Origin: Campylobacter bilis
Lineage (GTDB): Bacteria; Campylobacterota; Campylobacteria; Campylobacterales; Campylobacteraceae
DNA: 64,000 nt
Reading direction: 5' to 3'
Assembly: GCF_016806695.1 (NCBI RefSeq)
Contig: NZ_WUED01000007.1
Coordinates: 33,340 to 97,339 of the forward strand
Below, in pieces: positions 17,123 through 26,373 of the stretch (positions are counted from its first letter, which is position 1; each line of letters begins with the position of its first letter). Both the position numbers and the translations under genes were made by a program. The notes beneath the pieces were generated by a model. It did not search any database and was not told where the DNA came from. It was given only the letters and a program-made list of their open reading frames with translations.

Positions 17123-18108
17123 TATAAAAACCTTCTAGCATTTAAAGCAAGGTATAAAAATATAGGCGATCCAAAAAATGCTGTTAAAACGCCTAAAGGG
17201 ATTTGTACAGGAGCTATGAGAGTTCTTGCTAGGGTGTCGCAAACTAACAAAAAAAGCCCTCCAAAGGCTGTGCAAAGAGGAATGACTAAGGCATTATCAT
17301 AATTTTTAAGTAAAAGCCTGACTATATGAGGAATGATAAGTCCTACAAAGGCAATAAGCCCTGTAAAAGCAAGCCCAAAAGATACAGCTAAAGATGAAAC
17401 AATGAGTAGATTTATCTTTAATTTTTGTGCATTAACCCCTAAATTCCTAGCCTCATCATCCCCGCTTAAAAGTATGTTTAATTCGTTTTTATAAGCATAA
17501 AAATAAAGTAAACAAAAGATCAAAGGTAAAATGAGTATTTTGACACGAAACCAAGAGGCTAAATCTATATTTCCCATAAGCCAAGCTACGATTTTAAAAG
17601 AATCCTCTCCTATAAGATAGGTGAAAAAAGAAGTAAAAGCGCCCAAAAAAGATGAAGTAGCTATACCTATGATAAGTAAAGTGGCTATAGAAGCTTTAGA
17701 AGAGATTTTAAAAACTACTAATGCAAAACAGCTTGAAGAAATAAAAGCTATAATTCCATAATAATAATCAGGCAATTGAAATAAATACGCCAATACTGCT
17801 CCAAAGGTTGCTGCAGATGCTATGCCTATAATATAAGGATCAGCTATGGGGTTTGCAAAGACATTTTGGGTAATAGCCCCACTACTGGATAAAAGCATTC
17901 CAATTAAAATAGCCATTATAACACGCGGTAAGCGTCCTTCTAGGATGATTTGACGTGAGATTTCATCCTCACTAAAAATATAAGAGAGAAGTTTAATGGG
18001 ATTTAAATTCTCATCTCCTAAGCAAAGGGCTGTTAAAGAAGCGATACAATAAGCTAAGAAAAGCCCTATAATGAGTAAGTTTTTAGAATATGTATTTAAA
18101 TTCGACAT
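17122..18108 (-). CDS. chuB: Haem ABC transporter permease ChuB
   Basis: FecCD-family permease with about nine or ten hydrophobic segments. It contains LEGRLPRVIMAILIGMLLSSSGAITQ and GLAFTGLIAFVGLIIPHIVRLL, the conserved coupling segment that contacts ChuC. I place the start at ATG 18108, which overlaps the chuA 3' end by 26 nt; an ATG five codons earlier (18123) is possible but would have AGGA directly against it. It acts with ChuC and ChuD to move haem across the inner membrane. Confidence 0.92.
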   Translation of the reverse strand: MSNLNTYSKNLLIIGLFLAYCIASLTALCLGDENLNPIKLLSYIFSEDEISRQIILEGRLPRVIMAILIGMLLSSSGAITQNVFANPIADPYIIGIASAATFGAVLAYLFQLPDYYYGIIAFISSSCFALVVFKISSKASIATLLIIGIATSSFLGAFTSFFTYLIGEDSFKIVAWLMGNIDLASWFRVKILILPLIFCLLYFYAYKNELNILLSGDDEARNLGVNAQKLKINLLIVSSLAVSFGLAFTGLIAFVGLIIPHIVRLLLKNYDNALVIPLCTAFGGLFLLVCDTLARTLIAPVQIPLGVLTAFFGSPIFLYLALNARRFL

Positions 18109-20203
18109 AATAATTTCTACCATTTCCTATTAAATATTGATCATTAATGCTATCTTCATAGGTGTAATATCTTTTATCAAAAAGATTGCGAATCCCTGCT
18201 AAAACTTCTAAATTGTGGTGATTATAACTCATACCTATATCTGTTAATAAATAGTCTTTTATCCAAGAATTTCTAGACATTTTTCCTGTTTTTTCATTGA
18301 TTATCCCTCCATCTTTAGCCCTAGAAAAATATGTTAAATCTATGAAGCTTGAGAGTTTTTTACTCCAAGCGTATTCTACTCCTGCTGTGGCTTTTATTTT
18401 AGATACATAAGGGATTTGAAGTCCTTTATTGATGCCTTTAGAAATTTTAGCATCAAGATAAGTTAAGCTTTGTTTAAGCATTAAAATATCATCTAAAAAA
18501 TTTTGATTTAGGTTTAATTCCATTCCTAAACGGCGTGTTTGATCTATATTATAATATCGCCAAAACGCGCCATTTATCGCATGGGGGTTTCCAAGATAAG
18601 AAATTTCATCCTTGCTTAGGGTATAAAATAAAGTCATATTAAAACCGTAAAAATCCCACCAAAAATCATCAATGCCTAGTTCAAAGGTATCAAAAATTTC
18701 AGGATTTAAATCAGAAGGATAGTATTTTTGAGTTTTTTGATCTTTGTTTATAAATTGTGCAGGACTTGGTGAAATAAAGCCTCTTTCGTATTTGATGTAG
18801 AGTTTACCTGTATTAGAATATTGAAAACTAGGGGTGAGTTCAAAGGCAAAATTATCGCTTGTATCTTTTGTGTTAAATAAGTCAGTAGTATTTTTTTCTT
18901 GTTGCATGATTTTCATTTTGCTGGTGTAATTTTTATCAGTATTATAAAGGCTGTATTCATATCTTATACCACTTAAGATATTAAAGCTATCATTTAATTC
19001 TTGAGAATCAAGAATAAAAACAGAATGGCTTTGTTTGTTCATATCCATAAGCGTTGTCATAATATGATCCATTTGGAAGTTTAAATTATTTATATCGTAG
19101 TGGATAATGCTTGTTCTTTTTGCATGATGGTTTGTAAATTCGTAGCCAAAAATAAGATAAGAATTGTTTGTATAATTAAATTTGTTTTTTAAATTTATAC
19201 CTGTGAGGCTATCTTTAAAACCGCTTCCATCTTGATATATAGGAAAAGTTAATTTTTGATAATTTATTTTAGAAAGGTCTTTTAAATATTTGATTTTTTG
19301 GTTTTGCCAAAAGCTTTGAAGATGGAATTCCCATATTTGATCAAAATAATAATGATAATCTAAAGAAATTTCAGGTTGATGGGTTTGGGTGATGGTGTCA
19401 TTATTGCCTTTTTGTCTAGGATTGCTTTGTATTTGTGCTTTGCTTAAATATCCAGTGCTTGTATTTTTGCTTTGAAAATAATTATAACTTAGGCTTAGAT
19501 CGCTATTATCATTAATATTTATATTTGTTTTGGTATTGATAAAATAACCTTTTTCATTGTAGCCTTCTTGAAATCCGTCACGATTAAAGCCTTGTATATT
19601 GAAATTTAATGCTAAATTTTCATTGATATTTTTACTTCCGCTGATGCCTAAATCTCCGCTAAGTTTAGTATGATCATAACGAGTGTTTTTAAGATTTAAG
19701 GCAAAAAAATCTGAACTTTGTTTTTTTGTAATGATATTTATCACGCCTCCTCTAGTACCATTACCATAAAGCACAGATCCACCCCCTGGTATGATTTCTA
19801 TACGCTCTATATTATCTAAATTGACATTTTGTAAAGCAGTAGTGCCATGAGAATTATCAAGCATATTAATACTGCGTCCATCAATCATAACTTTTACAGC
19901 TATATTTGCTTTGTTTCCTTGTCCTCTTATATCGATATTGCGTCCTAGTCCAAAATTCACAAAACTAATGCTTGAAATTCTTTCTAAAGCTTGATCTAAG
20001 GTATTAAATCCTCTTTTTTGTAAATCTTTCCCATCGATAATGATGGTATTGCGTAAATTGCTATTTGCATCTTGTTCAAAACCTGTTGCACTTACAATGA
20101 TTTTTTCTAAATTAATAGTTTCATTTAATTCTTGTGCATTTGCATTAAAAATCACTAGCAAAGTAAGTAAAGATAAGGGAAAAATTTTTTTATTTTGATG
20201 CAA
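18083..20203 (-). CDS. chuA: TonB-dependent haem receptor ChuA
   Basis: Outer-membrane receptor for haem/haemoglobin, powered by TonB-ExbBD. It has a signal peptide (residues 1-23, ending NANA/Q) and a TonB-box-like LEKIIVSA. The plug domain includes the VMIDGRSI and IEIIPGGGSVLYGNGTRGGVINIITKK motifs, and a 22-strand-type barrel ends in EFKYIF with a terminal Phe. Its 706-aa length fits. It is first in chuABCD, with a strong Fur box in the divergent region shared with hugZ. Confidence 0.94.
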   Translation of the reverse strand: MHQNKKIFPLSLLTLLVIFNANAQELNETINLEKIIVSATGFEQDANSNLRNTIIIDGKDLQKRGFNTLDQALERISSISFVNFGLGRNIDIRGQGNKANIAVKVMIDGRSINMLDNSHGTTALQNVNLDNIERIEIIPGGGSVLYGNGTRGGVINIITKKQSSDFFALNLKNTRYDHTKLSGDLGISGSKNINENLALNFNIQGFNRDGFQEGYNEKGYFINTKTNININDNSDLSLSYNYFQSKNTSTGYLSKAQIQSNPRQKGNNDTITQTHQPEISLDYHYYFDQIWEFHLQSFWQNQKIKYLKDLSKINYQKLTFPIYQDGSGFKDSLTGINLKNKFNYTNNSYLIFGYEFTNHHAKRTSIIHYDINNLNFQMDHIMTTLMDMNKQSHSVFILDSQELNDSFNILSGIRYEYSLYNTDKNYTSKMKIMQQEKNTTDLFNTKDTSDNFAFELTPSFQYSNTGKLYIKYERGFISPSPAQFINKDQKTQKYYPSDLNPEIFDTFELGIDDFWWDFYGFNMTLFYTLSKDEISYLGNPHAINGAFWRYYNIDQTRRLGMELNLNQNFLDDILMLKQSLTYLDAKISKGINKGLQIPYVSKIKATAGVEYAWSKKLSSFIDLTYFSRAKDGGIINEKTGKMSRNSWIKDYLLTDIGMSYNHHNLEVLAGIRNLFDKRYYTYEDSINDQYLIGNGRNYYVEFKYIF

Positions 20204-20225
20204 AATTACTCCTTATAAAATAAAA

Positions 20226-20252
20226 TAAATAATGATAATTTATATCATTATA
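20226..20252. promoter_or_regulatory. Fur box between chuA and hugZ
   Basis: AATAATGATAATTTATATCATTAT is a near-palindromic match to the Fur consensus, placed between divergent chuA and hugZ. Co-repression of both transcription units by Fur-iron is expected and agrees with what is known for this locus in C. jejuni. Confidence 0.75.
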
Positions 20253-20399
20253 TTTTGAAATGAAATTTATCCTTTATTCACTTAATTTAGTATAAATTTT
20301 TGTTGAAATAATAATTTATGTGTTTTTAAGTCCTTTTTAATTTGATAATTGATACCATTTTTACTAATATTTTATTCTCCACTCAAGAAAGGACAAATA

Positions 20400-21155
20400 A
20401 TGAATTTTGAAAATATTATTTCTCATATGAATGATCATCATAAAGCTAATTTAATAGATCTTTGTAAAAAATTTGGTGGCATAGATGAAGTGCAAAATGT
20501 TTTTTTAAAAAGTGTTGATTTTGATGGTTTAGATATTGTTTATAATAACAATGAAAATTTGCGTGTAGAATTCCCTAAAAAAGCTGATGAAAGCACTATA
20601 AAAGACACTATAATATCGCTTTGCATGGGTGCAAAGACTTCATCTGATTTAAGTGCTATAGCAAAAGAAGTTAGAGACTTTATGCTAAGTTTTAATTCTG
20701 TGTGCTTAGCTACTTTAAGTGCGCAAGGTGAAGTAGTTTGTTCGTATGCGCCTTTTGTAAGTACACCGCTTGGAAATTATATTTATATAAGTGAAGTGAG
20801 TGAACATTTTAATAATATTAAAGCAAATTCAAATAATATAGAAATAATGTTTTTAGAAGATGAAAGCAAAGCCGCTTCTGTAATACTTCGCAAGAGATTA
20901 CGTTATAAAGTTCGTGCGAGTTTTGTGAATCGTGGTGAAACATTTGATGAAATTTATGATGAATTTGAAAGACAAACCGGGGGTGAAGGGGGTATTAAAA
21001 CCATACGAAAAATGCTTGATTTTCACCTTGTAAAGCTTGAATTTGCAAAAGGCCGTTTTGTAAAAGGCTTTGGTCAAGCCTATGATATAGAAAATGAAAA
21101 AATAATCCATGTAGGTGCTAGTGCAAATCCGCATAAATTTCCACATAAACATTGA
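20400..21155 (+). CDS. hugZ: HugZ-family haem oxygenase (Cj1613-type)
   Basis: Degrades haem imported by ChuABCD to release iron. The N-terminal helical part, MNFENIISHMNDHHKANL, precedes a split-barrel FMN-binding-like domain with FNSVCLATLSAQGEVVCSYAPFV. The C-terminal tail is rich in histidine (NPHKFPHKH), the region that ligates haem in H. pylori HugZ. The ATG at 20400 follows AGAAAGGACAAATA, so 17 upstream in-frame codons are not used, giving 251 aa. It is divergent from chuA around a Fur box. Confidence 0.9.
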   Translation: MNFENIISHMNDHHKANLIDLCKKFGGIDEVQNVFLKSVDFDGLDIVYNNNENLRVEFPKKADESTIKDTIISLCMGAKTSSDLSAIAKEVRDFMLSFNSVCLATLSAQGEVVCSYAPFVSTPLGNYIYISEVSEHFNNIKANSNNIEIMFLEDESKAASVILRKRLRYKVRASFVNRGETFDEIYDEFERQTGGEGGIKTIRKMLDFHLVKLEFAKGRFVKGFGQAYDIENEKIIHVGASANPHKFPHKH

Positions 21156-21180
21156 TTTGATGTAGTTTTTAAAAGTAAAA

Positions 21181-22248
21181 TTATAAATTTTCTTTTTGTA
21201 AAGATTGGGCTTGATAATGAGTGATTAAAGGTTCTATAATCTCATCAAAAAGCCCATCTTGCATAATGGCATCTAAGCGATATAAGGTAAGATTGATGCG
21301 ATGATCGCTGATGCGGTTTTGTGGGAAATTATAAGTGCGTATGCGTTCGCTTCTATCGCCGCTTCCTACTTGGGATTTTCTTGCTTGGCTTTCTAGGGCT
21401 AATCTTTGGCTTTCTTGTCTTTCATAAAGCCTTGCTTTTAAGACTTTCATAGCACTTTCTTTATTTTTGTGCTGGCTTTTTCCATCTTGATTGACTACTA
21501 CTATGCCTGTAGGGATGTGGGTGATGCGCACTGCTGAATCGGTGGTATTTACACTTTGTCCTCCATGCCCTGAAGAACGCATAACATCGATTTTAAGTTC
21601 ATTGGGATTGATTTGGATTTCTATGTCATCAACTTCTGGCATAACTGCTACAGTGATAGCAGAAGTGTGGACGCGACCTTGAGATTCTGTTTGTGGAATG
21701 CGTTGGACCCGGTGTGTTCCACCTTCGTATTTTAATCTTGAATAAGCGCCTATACCTTTAACAAGCATAATGATTTCTTTAAATCCTCCTGCACTGCCTT
21801 CACTAGAACTTACGATTTCAAGTTTATAGCCGCGATTTTCAGCGTATCTTGCATAGGCTTTTACAAGATCTCCTACAAATAAAGAAGCCTCATCTCCGCC
21901 TGTACCTGCACGAATTTCAAGAAAAATATTTCTTTCATCATTAGGATCTTTAGGGATTAATAAAATTTTAAGCTCTTCTTCAAGCTTAGGTTTTAATTCT
22001 TCTAGCGTTTTTAATTCTTCTTTTGCAAGTTCTCCAAGATCACAATCATTGATTAAAATTTTGTTTTCTTCTATGTTTTGTAAGGTTTTGAGATATTCTT
22101 TAGCTTTTAAAACAATGGGTTGTAAATTTTTTTGTTCTTTAGAAAGTACAGTCATTTTGCTGATATCATTAATGATATCGGGGTTACTAAGAAGAAGTTC
22201 TAATTCTTCAAAGCGTTTTAAAAAAGGATCTAGTTTGCTAGTTAACAT
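21181..22248 (-). CDS. prfA: Peptide chain release factor 1
   Basis: Recognises UAA/UAG and releases nascent protein. The catalytic GGQ lies in [18 protein letters not shown] (about residues 224-241). The stop-codon-reading motif region [10 protein letters not shown] and the basic C-terminal domain are present. At 355 aa it is standard. It lies downstream of rpsT with a 15-bp gap on the same strand, as in related genomes. Confidence 0.97.
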   Translation of the reverse strand: MLTSKLDPFLKRFEELELLLSNPDIINDISKMTVLSKEQKNLQPIVLKAKEYLKTLQNIEENKILINDCDLGELAKEELKTLEELKPKLEEELKILLIPKDPNDERNIFLEIRAGTGGDEASLFVGDLVKAYARYAENRGYKLEIVSSSEGSAGGFKEIIMLVKGIGAYSRLKYEGGTHRVQRIPQTESQGRVHTSAITVAVMPEVDDIEIQINPNELKIDVMRSSGHGGQSVNTTDSAVRITHIPTGIVVVNQDGKSQHKNKESAMKVLKARLYERQESQRLALESQARKSQVGSGDRSERIRTYNFPQNRISDHRINLTLYRLDAIMQDGLFDEIIEPLITHYQAQSLQKENL

Positions 22249-22263
22249 TAAAATTATAAGAAA

Positions 22264-22527
22264 TTATGCAATTTTATTTACCAAAAGGGCTAAACGACTT
22301 ACGCGGCGAGATGCTGTTTGTTTTTTAAGAAAACCACGACTCACCATGGCATGAATGCTTTTATTTGCTATTTTTAAAGCTTCATTTGCAATATTTTTAT
22401 CTCCTTTTGCAACAGCTTCTCTTACAGCTTTAGTGATATTTTTAAGTCTTGTTCTATAAAATCTATTTCTTTCTGTTTTTTTAATAGTTTGTCTTGCTCT
22501 TTTTTGAGCAGATTTATGGTTTGCCAT
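22264..22527 (-). CDS. rpsT: 30S ribosomal protein S20
   Basis: 87-aa, strongly basic helical protein starting [13 protein letters not shown], the hallmark of bacterial S20, with [15 protein letters not shown] near the C-terminus. It binds 16S rRNA. Ribosome site AAAGGAAAA precedes the ATG. Followed by prfA. Confidence 0.98.
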   Translation of the reverse strand: MANHKSAQKRARQTIKKTERNRFYRTRLKNITKAVREAVAKGDKNIANEALKIANKSIHAMVSRGFLKKQTASRRVSRLALLVNKIA

Positions 22528-22605
22528 TGATATTTTCCTTTTTTGAAATTAAAGACTAAATTATATAAGAATAAAATTTAAAATTTAATTAATTTAAGCA
22601 AAATT

Positions 22606-23109
22606 TCAAAATAAATCTTTTAAATTCATATCCCAGATTAAAAGATTAAAGCGTGTTAAAAATCCATAAATCACCGCAGTTAACAAACCAGCAAATAATC
22701 CTGCTAGCATATCATCAAGCATCACGCCTAAGCCGCCTTTGATTTTTTTATCTACTTTACCGATGATAGAAGGTTTAGTAATATCAAAAAATCTAAATAA
22801 AATAAAGGCTATGATAAAATTGATTATGGAATTTTCACTACTTGATGCTATAGCACAAGCAAGAAAAACTCCAGCAACTTCGTCAATAACTATGTGTTTA
22901 TCATCATGAGTGCCTGTTTTGTTTTCATAATCATCTATAATGCGTATGCTTAAAAGAAAAATCAAAATGCTTAGTAAGAATAAAGTAGAGCTTCCTAAGT
23001 ATTTGAGTATAAAAAAAGCAGGAAGTAAAGCCGCGATAGTTCCACAAGTGCCGCTTGCTTTTTTGGCACAGCCTGAATAAAAAAAGGTTAAAAATAATTT
23101 TTGCATCAT
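22606..23109 (-). CDS. pgpA: Phosphatidylglycerophosphatase A
   Basis: Dephosphorylates phosphatidylglycerol phosphate in the inner membrane. The 167-aa protein has about four hydrophobic segments and the PgpA motifs SGCAKKASGTCGT near the N-terminus and HIVIDEVAGVF (about residues 68-78), with the acidic residues used for metal binding. LGVMLDDMLAGLFAG follows. The ATG is two bases after the stop of the upstream sulfurylase-like gene, so the two are co-transcribed; a second ATG immediately follows the first. Confidence 0.9.
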   Translation of the reverse strand: MMQKLFLTFFYSGCAKKASGTCGTIAALLPAFFILKYLGSSTLFLLSILIFLLSIRIIDDYENKTGTHDDKHIVIDEVAGVFLACAIASSSENSIINFIIAFILFRFFDITKPSIIGKVDKKIKGGLGVMLDDMLAGLFAGLLTAVIYGFLTRFNLLIWDMNLKDLF

Positions 23110-23111
23110 AT

Positions 23112-24272
23112 TTACACCATATAAGACATTTGATGAATTTCTAGAAGTTTTTGATAGAATTCTTCATCATTTTTGTATTCTAAAATCCCATCTGTTGGGA
23201 AAAGATCATTGTACATTTTTTGCATATTTTTTAATCTATGAGGAAAAAGAGAGCTTAAGATTATACTAGATACTTCTTTGCGCATAAAAATTGCTGGAGG
23301 GATGATGCCTGCTCTTAATAAGTCTTTTAAAGATTGGGAATTATAATGTAAATGATGATGGCAGCCATGAGGACAAGATCTTGTACTTACAATCATGCGG
23401 CATTGATCGCAAAATACAAATTCAGGTAAAACAATCACTTCTATACCATAATCTTTAGAAAAATCATCAAGTATGGTTTTGGGCTGATTTGCATCATAAA
23501 ACATCCCAAGGCCTGCGTGATTTTGTGTCACGACAAGTTTAGTGCAGCCTAAGCTTTTTGCAATAATGCTTTCTAAGCCCGGATTTAAATGCGCATGAAA
23601 AATATGTATGTCTTTTAAAGGAAAAATAAAAATCCTATCTGGTGGTAAATAATTTTTTATAAATTGTTTTAAATATTTTTCTTTAAGTATGAAATCTAAA
23701 CCATTATTTTCATAAGATTCTATTAAAAAAATAACCACTAAATCCGCCTTATCTATAGTCCAACGAAACATTCTTTCATGGGCTCTATGCAAGGGATCAA
23801 AACTTGAAACTATAGCGGTGATTTTTTGGGCGTTTAGATTGTTTTTTACTTGTTGAAAATTTTCTTTTATTTTTTTAATTTGAGAATCATAAATTTCTAT
23901 TTCTCCGCTTATATAAGTTGTGCTTATATCTTCTAAAGAACAAGTATGAGGGCTGAAAATATCAGAAAAGTTTTTATTGTTTTTGAATTTGCCTTTGAAG
24001 TTTATATGGCCTATTGTTTTTTCTTTGAGTACAAGATCGATTTGATTTCCAGTTTTAATACCATTTAGTATATCTTGAGCATTTTTTGGTGCAAAACTTA
24101 AAGGGTAAGGAAAGCTTTCGCCTTTAAATTTCCCTGTTTTGACGATTTCATTGACTTCTTTTTCTGTCATTAAGTGGGTACAATCGCCCAATAAGCCTTC
24201 TTTGATAAGGGATAAAATGCTTAATTCATTTTGATCTATAAAGATGGTTTTATTTTTTCTTGCTGATTTCAT
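23112..24272 (-). CDS. ATP-sulfurylase-like protein with altered sulfate-binding motif (Cj1609-type)
   Basis: A 386-aa homologue of sulfate adenylyltransferase (Sat). The phosphate-binding histidines survive in FDPLHRAHE (about residues 158-166), but where Sat has Q-T-R-N-P, this protein has S-S-F-D-P, so both Gln and Arg of the oxyanion site are lost. The GRDHAG motif reads TQNHAG (249-254) and the final SGTxVR motif reads NSQSLK. The zinc site C-x2-C-x8-CPHGCHHH (288-306) is kept. No APS kinase or reductase gene is near. It overlaps the regulator upstream by 23 nt. Current annotations call this Sat; I think another nucleotidyl transfer is more likely. Confidence 0.75.
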   Translation of the reverse strand: MKSARKNKTIFIDQNELSILSLIKEGLLGDCTHLMTEKEVNEIVKTGKFKGESFPYPLSFAPKNAQDILNGIKTGNQIDLVLKEKTIGHINFKGKFKNNKNFSDIFSPHTCSLEDISTTYISGEIEIYDSQIKKIKENFQQVKNNLNAQKITAIVSSFDPLHRAHERMFRWTIDKADLVVIFLIESYENNGLDFILKEKYLKQFIKNYLPPDRIFIFPLKDIHIFHAHLNPGLESIIAKSLGCTKLVVTQNHAGLGMFYDANQPKTILDDFSKDYGIEVIVLPEFVFCDQCRMIVSTRSCPHGCHHHLHYNSQSLKDLLRAGIIPPAIFMRKEVSSIILSSLFPHRLKNMQKMYNDLFPTDGILEYKNDEEFYQKLLEIHQMSYMV

Positions 24273-25137
24273 ACTTTTTCCTTTTTTCCCATAAAGACTT
24301 GCGTGAAATGCCTAATTTTTTGGAAAGATCAGTATCTGGGAAAATACTTTGATAGTTTATAATGATATATTTTACGTACTCATCTATAGTCAAAATTTCA
24401 TTACTATCTATATTTTTTTCATTATCATTTAAATTAATACAATTGATATTTAAATCATCTATATTTGAATTAGTATGCAAGATAACATTTTTATTTTGTA
24501 TGAATTCTAAAAGCTTTTCTTTTTCAGCTGCTTTTAATGCTTGAAAATTACTCAAAAATAAAAGATTGTTTTCTGTAGGAAGCTTCATAGCTTTTTCTAC
24601 AGAATTGGTAATGGTAAGATCGATAAAAGAAAGGGTGATATCATACTCATTTATATAGTTAAATACAAAAGCATCAGCACTACTTTGTTTATTAGATTTG
24701 AGTATGAGAGGGAGTTTTAATTTTTTATAATTATAATCAGAAATTTGAACTGTTTCTAATCGTGATTTGATATAGTTTTGATAGGCTTTATTAAGGATTG
24801 AAAGTTTTCTAAAATCTTGATAATGTTTGATTTTTCTGATAAGTTCTTCTATCATAAAAGGCTTTTGGATATAGTCGCTAGCACCTAGTTTTAAAGGGTT
24901 TGAGACTGTATCTGTGCTTATGTAAGCTATGAGTAAAATAATAATACTGTGTTTAAAATGCACCACAGCTTTTAAAAAATTATTCGTATTAGTAGAAAGT
25001 AATATTATATCATAATATTTTTCTTGATTGTATTCATCAAACGAGCTGATAATTTCACAATGATATCCAGCATTGCTTAATTTAATACTAATACTTTGTG
25101 CTAAATAAATTTCATTTTCTATAATTAAAACTTTCAT
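24250..25137 (-). CDS. cemR: Atypical NtrC-like response regulator, CemR/HP1021-type (Cj1608 family)
   Basis: 295 aa. The receiver domain (1-105) keeps the acidic N-terminus (IENE) and the KPF lysine (K92), but the phospho-acceptor position in DIILLSTN is Ser48, so phosphorylation control is unlikely. Residues about 125-240 look like a degenerate AAA+ core: LILKSNKQSSADA in place of Walker A and NNLLFLSNFQALKAAEKEK in place of Walker B, with no GAFTGA. The C-terminal Fis-type helix-turn-helix is LSKKLGISRKSLWEKRKKY. The ATG at 25137 overlaps the ispDF stop (ATGA). The C. jejuni homologue, to my knowledge, is called CemR and controls energy metabolism. Confidence 0.8.
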   Translation of the reverse strand: MKVLIIENEIYLAQSISIKLSNAGYHCEIISSFDEYNQEKYYDIILLSTNTNNFLKAVVHFKHSIIILLIAYISTDTVSNPLKLGASDYIQKPFMIEELIRKIKHYQDFRKLSILNKAYQNYIKSRLETVQISDYNYKKLKLPLILKSNKQSSADAFVFNYINEYDITLSFIDLTITNSVEKAMKLPTENNLLFLSNFQALKAAEKEKLLEFIQNKNVILHTNSNIDDLNINCINLNDNEKNIDSNEILTIDEYVKYIIINYQSIFPDTDLSKKLGISRKSLWEKRKKYEISKKK

Positions 25138-26249
25138 AATCTTGTCCAATCAAAATATTTTAAATTTACACTGCTAAGTACAGCTATGCCTTCTTCTCTA
25201 CCAATAAAACCTAGTTTTTCAGTAGTAGTGGCTTTAACATTTACCCTAAATTCTTCAATATTTAGAGTATGGGCTATGTTTTTTTCCATGGCCTGTTTAA
25301 AATCTTTAAGTTTTGGGGTTTGTGCTATGACGCAAATGTCTATATTTACGAGTTCAAAACCCACTTCTTTTACCTTGTCATAAACTTGTTTTAAAAGTTT
25401 CATAGAATCAGCATTTTTAAATTTCATATCTGTATCAGGATAAAGTTCTCCTATGTCTTTAAGCCCTGCTGCACCTAAAATCGCATCACTTAGAGCATGG
25501 GCTAAAACATCTCCATCACTATGGGCTTTTAAACCCATACTAGGATGGATTAATACTCCGGCTAAAAGCAAGGGTCGCTTTTGGCCAAATTCATGCACAT
25601 CAAAGCCATTACCAATGAAAATTTCAAAGCTAGGTTTAGGAAGATTAAGCTTTTTTAAATCATCTTTGAAAGTGAGTTTTTTTGCATTTTCTTCTCCTTC
25701 TATGTACCAAATTTTACCCCCTATAGCCTTTATTGCAGTGCTATCGTCTGTAAATTCTAGGTTTTGATTAAGGGCTTTTTTAAGAAGTTTGGTTTTAGAA
25801 ATTTGAGGGGTTTGGATGAGTTTGATTTTTTCTCTTTGTAAGGCTTGATCATTAAAAAGTGTTGTATCTGTTATTTTTAAAACAGGGGTAATGCAATCTG
25901 CTTTATCTATGTTTTCAATCAAACGATCAAATAAATTTTTACTGATCATTACTCTTGCTGCATCACTTACCATTACAAATTCACTCTCAACAAGTTCAAG
26001 TGCTTTTTTTAATGAGTGTGCACGCGTATTGCCTCCTTCTACAAATTCGTAACTTTTGGTAAATTTTTTCATATAAGAAACATCATTAGAAGCAATGATT
26101 ATTTTTTTAAAAGGATAAAAAGAACTTAAATTTTTTGTTGCATAAAGCCAAAGCGGATCAGATCCAAGGCGTAAAAATTGTTTTTTTACCCCAGTATTAA
26201 ATCGTGTAGAATTTCCAGCAGCTAGTATAATGAGGCTAATTTCGTTCAC
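25134..26249 (-). CDS. ispDF: Bifunctional IspD/IspF isoprenoid biosynthesis enzyme
   Basis: Fusion of 2-C-methyl-D-erythritol 4-phosphate cytidylyltransferase (residues 1-205) and MECDP synthase (about 212-371) of the MEP pathway. IspD motifs: LAAGNSTRF near residue 10 and VSDAARVM near 95. IspF motifs: GNGFDVHEFG, the metal-binding SDGDVLAHALSDAILGA and DIGELYPDTD. The fusion is usual in epsilonproteobacteria, where the intermediate IspE is encoded elsewhere. It is first in a minus-strand block ispDF-cemR-sat-pgpA. Confidence 0.96.
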   Translation of the reverse strand: MNEISLIILAAGNSTRFNTGVKKQFLRLGSDPLWLYATKNLSSFYPFKKIIIASNDVSYMKKFTKSYEFVEGGNTRAHSLKKALELVESEFVMVSDAARVMISKNLFDRLIENIDKADCITPVLKITDTTLFNDQALQREKIKLIQTPQISKTKLLKKALNQNLEFTDDSTAIKAIGGKIWYIEGEENAKKLTFKDDLKKLNLPKPSFEIFIGNGFDVHEFGQKRPLLLAGVLIHPSMGLKAHSDGDVLAHALSDAILGAAGLKDIGELYPDTDMKFKNADSMKLLKQVYDKVKEVGFELVNIDICVIAQTPKLKDFKQAMEKNIAHTLNIEEFRVNVKATTTEKLGFIGREEGIAVLSSVNLKYFDWTRL

Positions 26250-26373
26250 TTTATTGATCCTCTTTTTTCAATATCGTTGATTTTTGTAATGTTACCATAT
26301 TATACACTTATAAAAAGCTAAATTTTATAATTTTATTAGTAAAATTGATCTTTTAAAAATTCAAGGAAAAAAG

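Noticed and set aside
23112..24272. Assimilatory sulfate activation pathway
   Set aside because: No APS kinase, PAPS reductase or sulfite reductase genes around, and sulfate-binding residues are replaced.
25453..25767. 104-aa frame opposite ispDF
   Set aside because: Shadow of the catalytic IspF region; no start context and no homology that I can recognise.
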